From an uncultured Granulosicoccaceae bacterium (GTDB lineage Bacteria; Pseudomonadota; Gammaproteobacteria; Granulosicoccales; Granulosicoccaceae): DNA of 64,000 nucleotides. Location: assembly GCA_938035525.1 (NCBI GenBank), contig CALHOI010000035.1, positions 1-64,000 on the forward strand, read 5' to 3'. The notes below the pieces were generated by a model. The model had not been told where the DNA came from. It did no database searches and saw only the letters and a list, made by a program, of their open reading frames with translations. Shown piece by piece: positions 41,034 through 52,500 of the stretch. A program made the translations under genes and the position numbers. How positions within the stretch are numbered: position 1 is the first letter of the stretch; every line of letters begins with the position of its first letter.

Positions 41034-43718
41034 ATGTCGACAATTCATCTGGACAAACTACTCAATCCGCAATCCATCGCGGTAGTCGGCGCTAGCGACC
41101 GTGACGGCGCACCGGGTCGCGCAATTGCTGCAAGCCTGCTGGCCGGTAACTTCAGCGGCGTGTTGAGTTTCGTTAACCCACGATACAAAACTGTGTTGGG
41201 GCAAACCTGCTTTCGCTCATTAAAAAAAGTCGAGCCCGCCCCCGATCTAGTGATTGTTCTGGTGCCCGAGCGGATTATGCGTCGCACGCTGATTCAAATT
41301 AACGCCTGTGGCTGCAAAGTGGCGATTGTTATGTCCGCCATGAAAAACAGCAAGGCGGCACACAAGCTGGCGCAAAAGCTAGGTATTCGTATGCTGGGCC
41401 CTTTTTGCGCCGGCATCATCAGGCCGCACCTAAACTTAAACGCAACCTATTCAACTAATTCAATCAACGCAGGGTCGCTGGCACTGATTACGCAGTCCGC
41501 CTCATTGGGCGCCGCTATTGTTGACTGGGCCGAACCCATGGGCGTCGGGTTTTCTGCCGTGCTCTCAACAGGCTCAGACACCGACGTCAGCCTGCCCGAC
41601 TTACTGGATTTACTCTCAGAAGACCACCATACAAAAGCCATCATTGTGTATCTGGATAGGGTTCGGCACACCCGCAGTTTTTTAAGTGCCATTAGTGCTG
41701 CCGCCAGAACCAAGCCTGTTGTCTTAATGAAATCCACACAGGAGGGTGCTCGGTATTGCGATGCCTATACGCGTACCGGACAAATCTATTCCACCGAAGC
41801 AGTTTTTCAAACTGCCATGCGGCGCGCTGGTGTTGTACGGGTTCGCACGTTTTCAAATTTATTTGCTGCAGCAAGAATACTGACATCAGGCCTGCGTATA
41901 AAAGGCAAACGTTTAGCCATTATCAGTAATGGCGCGGCACCTGCGATGCTGGCTTGCGAACGTATGGCCAGCAAAGATTTTGCCCAAGCCAATTTGTCCG
42001 ACGCTACATTAAAAGCATTATCTAAAAACATGGATGGGCCGTGGAGTGGACAAAATCCGATTGTTTTACGTGATGCAGACCATCTAAACCATCAATACAC
42101 TCAGGCGTTAATGGCGTTTAAAGACAATCAGGACATTGATGCTTTATTGGTTTTGTTTGCGCCAGATGCCCGCAATAGTCCAGAACAAATCGCCAGTACC
42201 ATCATTGAGCATCGTCCAAAGCACATTCCTGTTATCAGTAGCTTTATGGGCGAAGCCAGTGTAACGAGCAGCCGCGAATTGCTTGGCAAGGCTAACATAC
42301 CTTGTTTTCGTACCCCGGAAGCGGCCACAGATGCCGTGGATTTTTTATACCGGCATTTACTAAGCCAACAAGAATTGCTACAACTCCCCAACCCAACCTC
42401 TCGATACACACGAGCCGATGTAGCCAGCGCAAAGACCTTAATAAACAAAGCGCTTGAACAAGGTGAGCGTGTGCTTGGCCCGCAAAAAACCCGAGCACTG
42501 CTGGGCTTGTTTGATATTAAAGTTCTGCCTGCAACACGCGTCACCAACCTGGAAGATGCTAAAAGCAGTGCAGAAAAACTGGGGTATCCCGTTGCCATGA
42601 AACTGGTGTCGCCCAATATCCGCTACAAATCAGAAGTGCTGGGCACCATTCTGAATATTCAAACACAAACCGAACTGGTTGAGGCTTATAACAATATAAG
42701 TGAACTCATGGCCACCCGCAGACCCGATGCCGAATTCAGAGGGGTGCTTATAGAAACCATGCACAAGCCAACTAACACCCGCAACCTTGCTATGAGCATT
42801 ACACGCGACGCAAGTTTTGGCCCCGTGATTAATATTGGCATAGGCGGCGACTTATCAACACTGGTACAAGAGCGAGCGTCACAACTACCACCATTAAATA
42901 ATTTTTTGATCGATAGCATGCTGGCCACCCCGACCATTGCCACTTATTTGGGCGAATTCAGGCATCAAAAACCCGTAAACACAAAAGGCGCAGCACACGT
43001 CTTAAGACGACTGTCCGAAATGGCCTGCGAGCTACCTGATGTGTTTTCAGTGGACATTAACCCTGTAAGAGTCAGCCCCGATGGCGCTGTTGCAATCGAT
43101 GCTCAAGTGGTGCTTGAACAATCAAAAGCAAACAAGGAATACGGCCATCTTGCTATTCATCCCTATCCGTGGCGATGGGTTCGCCTGGAAAAACTCAAAC
43201 GCGGACGTACAGTACAGTTACGCCCTATACGTCCAGAGGATGGTGTTTCAATAAAGGAGATGGTTCAGAATATGTCGGCCGAATCGCGCTACTTTCGGTT
43301 TATGCATGCCATTAATGATCTGTCACCGCAAATGGTCGCCCAATTCACCAAGCTCGATTACGATCGACAGATGGCGTTTGTTGCTATCGGCGATGTCAAC
43401 AAAGGCAATGTGGTGGGCGTGAGTCGCTACACCATGAGTTCAGATCAACGCTCAGCAGAATTTGCAGTATCTATAGCAGACGACTGGCAAGGCCAGGGCT
43501 TGGCATCCGCATTAATGCGTTTGGTTATTGAACATGCGAAAGCGCAAGGCCTGGAAAAACTGGTTGGCGACGTGCTTACCACCAACGCACCCATGCGCGG
43601 ACTCATGAAGGCTATGGGGTTTAGCGCCACCAGCGACCCTGAAGACAGAGAGCTGCTGATCTTTAGCTTGCCATTGCAAGATACCAACCCAAACGCGGAT
43701 AATCCACCATCACCATAG
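41034..43718 (+). CDS. Pat/YfiQ-like protein acetyltransferase (NDP-forming acyl-CoA synthetase-like plus GNAT)
   Basis: N-terminal LNPQSIAVVGASDRDGAPGRAI CoA-binding domain, ATP-grasp-like region, C-terminal GNAT WQGQGLASALMRLVIEHAKAQGLEKLVGDVLTTNAPM. Confidence 0.88.
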   Translation: MSTIHLDKLLNPQSIAVVGASDRDGAPGRAIAASLLAGNFSGVLSFVNPRYKTVLGQTCFRSLKKVEPAPDLVIVLVPERIMRRTLIQINACGCKVAIVMSAMKNSKAAHKLAQKLGIRMLGPFCAGIIRPHLNLNATYSTNSINAGSLALITQSASLGAAIVDWAEPMGVGFSAVLSTGSDTDVSLPDLLDLLSEDHHTKAIIVYLDRVRHTRSFLSAISAAARTKPVVLMKSTQEGARYCDAYTRTGQIYSTEAVFQTAMRRAGVVRVRTFSNLFAAARILTSGLRIKGKRLAIISNGAAPAMLACERMASKDFAQANLSDATLKALSKNMDGPWSGQNPIVLRDADHLNHQYTQALMAFKDNQDIDALLVLFAPDARNSPEQIASTIIEHRPKHIPVISSFMGEASVTSSRELLGKANIPCFRTPEAATDAVDFLYRHLLSQQELLQLPNPTSRYTRADVASAKTLINKALEQGERVLGPQKTRALLGLFDIKVLPATRVTNLEDAKSSAEKLGYPVAMKLVSPNIRYKSEVLGTILNIQTQTELVEAYNNISELMATRRPDAEFRGVLIETMHKPTNTRNLAMSITRDASFGPVINIGIGGDLSTLVQERASQLPPLNNFLIDSMLATPTIATYLGEFRHQKPVNTKGAAHVLRRLSEMACELPDVFSVDINPVRVSPDGAVAIDAQVVLEQSKANKEYGHLAIHPYPWRWVRLEKLKRGRTVQLRPIRPEDGVSIKEMVQNMSAESRYFRFMHAINDLSPQMVAQFTKLDYDRQMAFVAIGDVNKGNVVGVSRYTMSSDQRSAEFAVSIADDWQGQGLASALMRLVIEHAKAQGLEKLVGDVLTTNAPMRGLMKAMGFSATSDPEDRELLIFSLPLQDTNPNADNPPSP

Positions 43719-43730
43719 TCTGATCATTCA

Positions 43731-44615
43731 ATGCGAAACTCTCCCGTACCACGTCCAGAGTCCGTTAGCCTGAATATTGATGGTAAAACCATTGCTGGTA
43801 TCCGTCATCGCGTGGCCGACGAAGAAGCGCCTACTAAAGTCTTGTGTTTACACGGCTGGCTCGACAACGCCAACAGCTTTTTACCGATGATGTCGTTATT
43901 GCCAGAGATTGACTTATTGGCCATCGATTTACCGGGGCATGGATACTCCGATCACCTTGACGCTGTTTACACGGTGCCCGATTCGGCTTACTGGGCAGCA
44001 GCGGCGATCAAAGCTATCGGCTGGGAGCGCTGTCATATTATGGGCCATTCATTAGGCGGCATCATTGCACCGCTGGTTGCAGCGGGCGCGCCAGACATGG
44101 TTGAATCATTAATATTAATCGAGTCAAGCGGTGCCATTACCAACGAGGCCGATGAATTTGTAGAGCGCTTGCAAAAATCCATAAGCGACCGGCTTGAGCC
44201 ACATAAATATGCATCAAAGCTGTATGCAACTAAAAATGAGGCCGTCGATGCTCGACTACGCTCAGCAAAAATGGAAACCATTTCCGCTCGCTTGATTATC
44301 GATCGCCAAGTCAGTGAATTTGGTGATGGTTGGCGATGGCGTTTCGACCCAGCCCTGCGCATTAGCACAGCACATCGGCTGACTAATGAGCACGTTAAAG
44401 CGGTTAATGAATCTATCAGCTGCCCGGTTTTAACCATCGTGGCAAAAGATGGTTTTTTAACCTCGCGCCCCGAAACCGCTGAGCGCATGGCACAAATTAA
44501 AAACCATAAAACCGTGACCCTGGCCGGTCATCATCACTTGCACATGGATACCCCCGAGCCAGTGGCTGCGGCAGTTAATCAATTTTTAGGCACACGCCCT
44601 GCCCTTGGTGGATAA
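43731..44615 (+). CDS. alpha/beta hydrolase
   Basis: LCLHGWLDNANSF, IMGHSLGGIIAPLV nucleophile elbow, AGHHHLHMD. Confidence 0.88.
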   Translation: MRNSPVPRPESVSLNIDGKTIAGIRHRVADEEAPTKVLCLHGWLDNANSFLPMMSLLPEIDLLAIDLPGHGYSDHLDAVYTVPDSAYWAAAAIKAIGWERCHIMGHSLGGIIAPLVAAGAPDMVESLILIESSGAITNEADEFVERLQKSISDRLEPHKYASKLYATKNEAVDARLRSAKMETISARLIIDRQVSEFGDGWRWRFDPALRISTAHRLTNEHVKAVNESISCPVLTIVAKDGFLTSRPETAERMAQIKNHKTVTLAGHHHLHMDTPEPVAAAVNQFLGTRPALGG

Positions 44616-44664
44616 GCATCACCTCGCACATTGCACGCGGTTGATAAACTGTCGCAAAGCTTAG

Positions 44665-46048
44665 CTATTGACTTACCGAATAGCCTGGCCACGGTTGTGG
44701 GCGAATAACCCGATTGTTATGCACCATGACAGGTGGAGATTGATAAATGGTGGGCATATTAGCCAGCATGGTGGGCGCACCATTGCGGGCATCGACGACA
44801 ACCATGCCATTGTGTTGATCGTTGTTCTCATTATAGTGATACGCATCGGTAAAATACAGCAGTCCAGCTGCAGCCAAAGGTGATTCCTTTGCCGTTATAT
44901 TGATGCCATTCTCGGGAGACTTCCAAACAATCTGTCCTGATTGGGCATTAACAGCAAACGGGCGTCCTTGCTTGGTTCGGTAACCAGCCACATTGCCGTA
45001 TTCGGTAACGGCGCCATAGAAGTTAACGCCGTCAGACTCGGGGTTAAATCGGAATCCGTCTGCATCGCCTGAATTAACCGCCCATAAAATAGCGCCAGAA
45101 TTAACATCAACGGCAACCAGCCTTCGCTCATCAAAAAAGTCATCACCGTTTGTTTCGATAAACGATTCAAACGCAATCACATTACCGGCCACCGCTATAG
45201 GACTGGTACGATAAAGACCAAAGTTCAGTCCGTCAAAGTCGGTTTCCCATAATAATTGCATGCTCTGGTTATCGTAGCCACGCAAACTGCCCCATAAAGG
45301 CACTACCAACACTGAACCCACTAATCGGGGAGTTGCGTACGCATAATCTTTTAGATCGAAGCTCAGCGCAACCTCACCTGTGAAGCGATTCATGATGGTT
45401 AAAGTGGACCTATCTACGTGATGGTAATTACCAACCACATACACCCGATCGTCAGCAATCATGATTGTTTGTGTTAGCTGCGAGTCGAAACCGAGTAAAC
45501 CCGGACCTGCCAAAAAACGAATGGCTCCACAAACTTCGTTGCGACTCAACATCAACGGCAAAAAGATCACCACCGGAACCGATTGCATAGCATATGTCTG
45601 GCGCACAATGCGCCTCAACGTCGGCACCAAAGACTTCATAAAGACCAAGCCCAAATTCCCACACGTATCGCCCAGTGTTGACATCGATAACATTCAGCGT
45701 ATTGTCGTCTGCAGTAACCACAACTTTATCGCCAATCAAAGTCGCCGGTCCATTGAACTCGATACAACACGGTAATTCGTAAAGCGTTCGGGATCGCCCG
45801 GTGGTTGCTGATATCCGGATAAGCTCATCGCGGGCGGTCATCACCAAAAAGCTTTCGTTATTTGGGGGATCGGCTATGGGTTGCCCGGTAGTGGTGGGGG
45901 TGGTGCCTGTGTTGTTATTACCGCCCGTAAGACCGCCAGCGCCGCCTCCACCGCCTTCTCCTGAGCACGCCGTGAGCGCTAAGAGACATACCGGTAAGAT
46001 CACCTGTCGGGCGCGTAAATATTTCAGATAAGATAGAAGCATACCCAT
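44665..46048 (-). pseudogene. PQQ-like repeat (beta-propeller) lipoprotein, frameshifted
   Basis: ORF 45452..46048 (lipobox LLALTAC, then VKVVVTADDNTLNVIDVNTGRYVWEFG repeats) continues out of frame into ORF 44665..45693 (GLLGFDSQLTQTIMIADDRVYVVG...). Frames cross near a 6-nt homopolymer at 45512-45517. Confidence 0.75.
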
Positions 46049-46361
46049 TACCTAACGCACCTGGACCGTAAAAATATCACAAAGATACTTGTACTTTGGT
46101 ATAGGCAATGGGGATTTGGCTGGCAAACACGCCGATTCTGTGAGTTTTTCGCGCTGCCAGCCAGCAACTAATAAACCCAGAAAAATGGCAGGTAGCGATA
46201 AAAAAAGGATAAATCCTCTGTATCACTCCCTGCCTTTACATCAACAACCGCGCTTAAATCAACACTAAAAGCGGAGTCAGCCATGACATCAGATGGGATG
46301 TGAGGTGCCACATCAAGCGCAACTTGGAAGCAAACCCACCTAAGCTCTTATGATTGGCTGC

Positions 46362-47171
46362 TTACTCAGCCAGTTGACTCACCTGCGTTCCGATATCCGG
46401 AAAAATAACTTCGACACGACGGTTTTTCTGTCGCCCTTCAGCCGTGTTGTTATCAGCCACTGGCGCCGACTCTCCCAAATTACGCGTAGTAATTCGGTTG
46501 GGGTCAATGCCGCGGCTAACCAAGGCTGTGCGAACCGAGAACGCACGCTCTCTGGACAAATCAAGATTAAAATCATCATCGCCCATGTTATCAGTGTGAC
46601 CTTCTACAATGGCCTGGCGCTCGGGGTAGCTGCGCATAAAGCTCGCGATTTTATCAATGTCACCGTTTGAACTACTCTTTAGCGACGCCTCGCCAATATC
46701 AAACAACACGTCATTCAGGGTTGCCACTATGCCGCGCGCTGTTACCTGAGCCTGCATGGCCTCAAGCTGTTGCTGCAACGCCAGGGCTTCTTGTTTAGCC
46801 TGATCAACCTCTTGCGCACGCACATCAAGTTGCACACGTTGACGCTCAAGATTCATGCTTTCGAGCCGGGCATCGTCTTCGTTACGTTGCGCAATAAGCT
46901 TGGCTATGCTGACTTTTTTACTGGCAACATAGGCATAGTGCTCCGCCATACCACCCTTGCCTTCCTTTTTCCAGATACGGTCACCCTTTGCAATAGCATT
47001 GCGGGCATCATCTAATTCGTTGGCAGCATGCTTTACAACAACTTCGTTTTGGCTGGCACTTAAATACGCCGCTCGTGCCGATTCCAGCGAATCAACTTTC
47101 TTTGGCGAGCTACCACAAGCGCTTAGCATAATGGCAGCAACAGGAATCATGATTAATACAGGCTTGTTCAT
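46362..47171 (-). CDS. OmpA family lipoprotein with DUF4398-like N-terminal region
   Basis: Lipobox IMLSAC, coiled-coil, C-terminal VEGHTDNMGDDDFNLDLSRERAFSVRTALVSRGID...NRRVEV. Confidence 0.9.
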   Translation of the reverse strand: MNKPVLIMIPVAAIMLSACGSSPKKVDSLESARAAYLSASQNEVVVKHAANELDDARNAIAKGDRIWKKEGKGGMAEHYAYVASKKVSIAKLIAQRNEDDARLESMNLERQRVQLDVRAQEVDQAKQEALALQQQLEAMQAQVTARGIVATLNDVLFDIGEASLKSSSNGDIDKIASFMRSYPERQAIVEGHTDNMGDDDFNLDLSRERAFSVRTALVSRGIDPNRITTRNLGESAPVADNNTAEGRQKNRRVEVIFPDIGTQVSQLAE

Positions 47172-47228
47172 TTGGTTATCCTTTCAAAGTGAGATGGACT
47201 AACAATACGATTCTGATTATGTTGTTTA

Positions 47229-47597
47229 TTAATCGTTTGCTCGGTCCAACTCGGTTCGAATAAGCGAAATACTGTCTTCCACTTCTTCAAGTGCAAGGCG
47301 TGATTTTTGTGCTTCACTTTTTGCCTTTGCAAATTCAGCGTCTACTGCGGCTTGCTCTGAAAGCTGCTTTGCCGTGGTGAATTTATCTTTCGAATAAGCC
47401 GAATCCGCCAGCGCTTGTTTTTCTTGTGCGGTGCGCAACTCGATAGGTGCATGTTTGCTCGCACCCGCAACTTGTGCGTTTTGCAAAGCCGAATTAGATA
47501 GCGCCATTTCTGCTTTGGGTTTTGGCGTACCTGAGCAGGCCGATAAAACGGCAACCAGCATCGCGATTACAGTGAATTTCAGGGAAGATTGATACAT
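47229..47597 (-). CDS. DUF4398-like small lipoprotein
   Basis: MLVAVLSACSG lipobox followed by alpha-helical QTAL/KSEAQKSRL region. Upstream of the OmpA lipoprotein. Confidence 0.7.
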   Translation of the reverse strand: MYQSSLKFTVIAMLVAVLSACSGTPKPKAEMALSNSALQNAQVAGASKHAPIELRTAQEKQALADSAYSKDKFTTAKQLSEQAAVDAEFAKAKSEAQKSRLALEEVEDSISLIRTELDRAND

Positions 47598-47846
47598 GCG
47601 TTTCTAACCTCTTGAATATGTAAACGAGGTAACGGCAAACGCACTAGCAGACTAAGCACAATAAAATTACACAAACACAACAAAGCATCCAAGCAGTTGA
47701 AAGCAAAACAAAAATCGGTTGATCACAGCAGGCATCAATCACTTACATAACCATTCATACATGAACTATTGGTAAGCTTGGCTGACAATGCTAGTCTGTA
47801 TGGGTAACGAGCTTGTCAATGCAACCCTTTCGCCGAGTCATTCGCT

Positions 47847-49442
47847 ATGAGCTATCAAGCACCCAATATCCTGTTTATTCAAACCGATCAGCTGACCGCT
47901 TTTTCACTGCAAGCTTATGGCAACAACTTTTGCAAAACACCAAACATAGACAAGCTGGCCAACAACGGTGTTGTATTTGAAACGGCTTATTGCAATTTCC
48001 CGCTGTGTGCACCGTCGCGCTACTCCATGGCGGCAGGTCAACTGGCATCACGTATTGGTGCATACGACAATGCCGTTGAGTTTCCGGCCACCATCCCTAC
48101 CTACGCACATTATCTGCGTGCGGCGGGTTATCAAACGTGCTTGTCCGGGAAAATGCACTTTGTAGGCCCCGATCAACTGCATGGTTTCGAGCAACGATTA
48201 ACACCCGACATATATCCGGCAGACTTTAGCTGGGCACCAAACTGGGCTGATGAGGGTCAACGCGACACATCCGATACCACCGGCGTAACAACCTCAGGTC
48301 AGTGCGCTGACAGCGTGCAATTAAAATACGACAACCTGGTTCAGCAACAAGCGCTAAACAAATTAAACGACATTGGCAACGGCTCAGATAATCGCCCGTT
48401 CTTTTTACAAGTTTCATTCACTCACCCACATGATCCTTACCTGTGCCTTAAAGAACATTGGGACAGATACGAAAACCAGACTGTGCCAATGCCGGCGGTA
48501 TCGGCACAACCAGGTGAATGGCATGACGAACATTCTCGCCGTATTCTGGCTCAGCACAGCATGCTTGATTATGAATTTGATGTTGCCGATATCGAGCGTG
48601 CGCGTCGTGCTTACTATGGCTCAGTCAGCTACATAGACGACCGAGTGGGCGAACTTATCAATGCATTGGCTGAACACCAACTTGTCGACAATACCATTGT
48701 GGTTTTCACTTCTGATCACGGCGAGATGCTGGGCGAACGAGGCATGTGGTTCAAGAAAACATTCTTCGAACCCGCTTTGCGTATACCCATGATAGTGAAT
48801 TGCCCAAAGCGAATACCGGCTAAGCGTGTTTACACGCCGGTGTCACTACTAGACCTGTTACCCACGTTCATGCGCTGGGCCAGTGATCACCCACTAGAAC
48901 CAATTGAGCCACTTGATGGCGAAGACTTAAACCAATTTATAGACAGCAATGAGGACAACCTTGATCGGGTTATCAGAGCCGAGTACCTCAGTGAAACCAC
49001 CACGTCTCCCATCTACATGGTCAAACGCGGCCCGTTAAAATTTATCAGTTCAGCTGATGATGCCGATTTGCTGTTTGATTTAGGGCACGATCCCAACGAG
49101 CTTAACAACGTGGCAGAGCACCCCGACTACGCTGAACACGTGAAATGGTTTAAACAGGATATCCAAACACACTGGGACAACGCCGCCCTGACACGCGACA
49201 TTCTGCTGAGTCAAAAACGCCGCCAACTGCTGATTAAAGCCAACAGCACCGGCCAGAACACTCCCTGGGATTTTGCACAAACTGGCACCAACCCCGCAGC
49301 CAATCCCACAGCCAACTCAAGCGCAAATCCCAACGAAAACGCGCAAGAAAACCCACAGAAAAATTCAGAACCGTGGTATCGAGGCCAGCAAGGTTACAAT
49401 GCGTGGGCCTACGACTACACACCTGTGCCAGACAAACAATAA
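47847..49442 (+). CDS. sulfatase, choline-sulfatase-like
   Basis: NILFIQTDQLTAFSLQAYGN, CNFPLCAPSRYSMAAG (C-x-P-S-R formylglycine motif), VVFTSDHGEMLGERGMW. Confidence 0.88.
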   Translation: MSYQAPNILFIQTDQLTAFSLQAYGNNFCKTPNIDKLANNGVVFETAYCNFPLCAPSRYSMAAGQLASRIGAYDNAVEFPATIPTYAHYLRAAGYQTCLSGKMHFVGPDQLHGFEQRLTPDIYPADFSWAPNWADEGQRDTSDTTGVTTSGQCADSVQLKYDNLVQQQALNKLNDIGNGSDNRPFFLQVSFTHPHDPYLCLKEHWDRYENQTVPMPAVSAQPGEWHDEHSRRILAQHSMLDYEFDVADIERARRAYYGSVSYIDDRVGELINALAEHQLVDNTIVVFTSDHGEMLGERGMWFKKTFFEPALRIPMIVNCPKRIPAKRVYTPVSLLDLLPTFMRWASDHPLEPIEPLDGEDLNQFIDSNEDNLDRVIRAEYLSETTTSPIYMVKRGPLKFISSADDADLLFDLGHDPNELNNVAEHPDYAEHVKWFKQDIQTHWDNAALTRDILLSQKRRQLLIKANSTGQNTPWDFAQTGTNPAANPTANSSANPNENAQENPQKNSEPWYRGQQGYNAWAYDYTPVPDKQ

Positions 49443-49502
49443 TGAGCAATTTAACTTGCTCGAATAACCAACATACAGGGCTTAAGCGGGTACAATCACA
49501 CG

Positions 49503-52500
49503 GTGAACATCCCGCCACGCGTTATAAATTTTGATGATGTCATTGAGCTGTGCGGCTCAGTGGCTACCTCTCGTGGTCGAGTGTACAAAACCAGCGGTGC
49601 GGTCAAAGAGCTGGACTGGATAAGCGACGGCAGCGTGCTGTACAGCACGGTGCAAGGCTCAGAGTCCGAGCCCTACCAACAACGCACGCTCATTGCCGCC
49701 CACCGTCTCGATGGCGAATGTTCTTGCCCGGTCCACTACACTTGCAAACACGTTGCAGCAGCCCTGCTGTGCTGGATTGACAAACAATCCACCAAGCCTT
49801 CTGCAGACGATCAAGCACTGCGTGCCGTTAATCGATGGCTGCAACGGCTGGTTGAGCAAGGCAAGGAAAGCTCTTCACGCAGCGAACACCATGAGCTCGG
49901 CGAACCACTGCTGTTTTATCAACTCGATAGCAGCGCGCTCACCCAAAGCAAAACCGGTATCACCCTGGAAATTTTGCAAAGCCGGCTATTGAAACGCGGT
50001 GGCTATGGCAAAGAAACACCTTATCGGTATCACGGTCACTATCACCACCCAGAATGGGTACTTGCCAGTGATCGTTCCATACTCGAACTGGCCGTCGGTC
50101 GGCATTCCGATTTCACCTACCGAACCCTAACCATCGATGGCGACATTGGCCATCTACTCATGGGAAAATTATTAGGCACAAACCGATGCTACTGGGGCAA
50201 CGACAGAGAAGTCCCATTGCAGCTGGGCGAGGCAAAGACCTTAACATTCGACTGGGTAGACACCACAGAGGATGCGCTGCAATTACACATCGCCCTACCG
50301 GGCGTTGAACATTGGCAGCTTATTCCCGCCGACCCACCATGGTATATCGATACCTCAACCATGCACGCTGGCGTTTTACGCAACGTGCCATCGTCAGCCA
50401 TACTGGGCAATTTAATCAGCGCACCCAACTTGCCGCAGGCGCATGCGCAAGCGGTGAGTAATTATTTAGCCTCGCGATTACCCGATGCGGCCTTACCCTT
50501 ACCAGTCGAACCAAATTTTGTGCGTGTCGATGTATCACCCGAGCCCATGCTGGTGTTGCACTCACGCGAAGACAGCGCTGATATTCGCGAATTCTACGCA
50601 TCCATTCGGTTTCGCTATGGAGAGTACTTACTGCCATTTGATGGCATGGATGCTGAAGCCACATTAGAAGGCAAAACCAGTGACGGTAATCCGCTGATGC
50701 TCACCCGAGACCTGGGCGCAGAAACGCGCTTCTCGGTTGAATTTGGAAAGCGCTTTACCGAATTTGAATCAGCAATTCAAAGCGACCCTAACTTTTTCTC
50801 CCGTGCCGATCGCAAACCACGTGCCCGGGATGTTCAGTCTATTGCACAAGCCTGGCACGGACTGTTGGCACAGCGTCCGGCACTGGAAGCTGAAGGCTGG
50901 AAGGTGCAATGCCGTGAGCCGTTTAACCTGGATTTTAAATCCGTTACTACAATAGAAGCCACGCTTAGCGACAGTACGTCAACCTGGTTTGATATGGCTT
51001 TACAGCTCACCCACGACAATCAAACATTCGACTTACTGCCACTGGTCATTGAATGGCTGCAGTCAGACACGCCAGACCAATCCATTTTGCTGCAAGCCGA
51101 AAGCGGACAATGGCTGGAAGTGGCACCCGAGGTTTTTTCACCCGTGGCCGACACACTGCTTGAACTGTTCGATGACCCATCACAGGGTGATCGTTTTCGT
51201 CTGCCGCGCCAACGCGCAACAACCCTGGAAGCGCTGGAGCAAACGTGGCAGGACTCAGGCATGAACGTGCGCTGGCACGGTGCTCAGGATATTTTCCAGC
51301 TGGCAGACAAACTCAATAACTTTGAAGGCATTGAAAACCCGGTTATGCCCGATACCCTCAATGCTCGATTACGACCGTATCAACTTGATGGCACTGGCTG
51401 GCTAGGCTTTTTGGCCGAGTACTCTTTTAACGGCATACTGGCTGACGACATGGGCCTGGGTAAAACCTTACAAACCCTGGCACACATACTTAACGAAATT
51501 ACGATTGGTCGGCTTGATAAACCCACGCTTATCGTGTCTCCAACCAGCTTACTTGGAAACTGGTCACGCGAAGCGGCCCGATTCACACCCAGCTTGCGCA
51601 CCCAAGTATGGCATGGCAGTGATCGTAAGTCTCAAGGCCTGCAACTGGAAAACCTGGACATATTAATTACCAGCTATGCGTTAGTCACGCGGGACATTGA
51701 CTTACTTAGCGATCAAAACTTTGGGTTTATTGTGCTCGATGAGTCCCAGGCGATTAAAAACCCAGGTGCTAAAGTGACTCAAGCACTAAAAACACTGGAA
51801 ATACCACGCAGACTTTGCTTAACAGGCACACCACTGGAAAACCACCTGGGCGAGCTGTGGTCACAGTTTGATTTTTTAATGCCCGGCTTGTTCGGCACGC
51901 GCAAGCATTTTAATCGTTATTTTCGCAACCCTATAGAAACCCATAACAATACAGAACGCGCACAACGATTAGCAGAACTGATAAAGCCGTTCCTATTGCG
52001 CCGACGCAAGGAACAAGTCGCAGCCGAGCTTCCACCTAAAACTGAAATCATTCGCGAAGTGACACTCGAAGGAGCACAGGCACGCTTGTACGAAAGTATT
52101 CGGGTCACCATGGAACACCGCGTGCGACAACTACTGGCAGATCGCGGCCTGGCCCGCAGCCATATAGAAATGCTGGATGCGTTGCTAAAGCTCAGACAAA
52201 CCTGTTGTCACCCAAAGCTTGTCAAGCTTGACACAGCACGAGGCATTGAACAATCGGCCAAAACCGAATTACTGATGTCAATGCTGCACGAACTCATAGC
52301 AGAAGGTAAAAAAATTCTGCTGTTTTCTCAGTTCACAGAGATGCTGGCTTTAGTAGAGAACGAACTCAATGCTGCCAATATCAGTTACGCCAAATTAACC
52401 GGCAGAACTCGCAAGCGTGACGAAGTCATTGACTCGTTTCAACATGGCGATGTACCACTGTTTTTAATCAGCTTAAAGGCAGGTGGCACGGGTCTGAACT

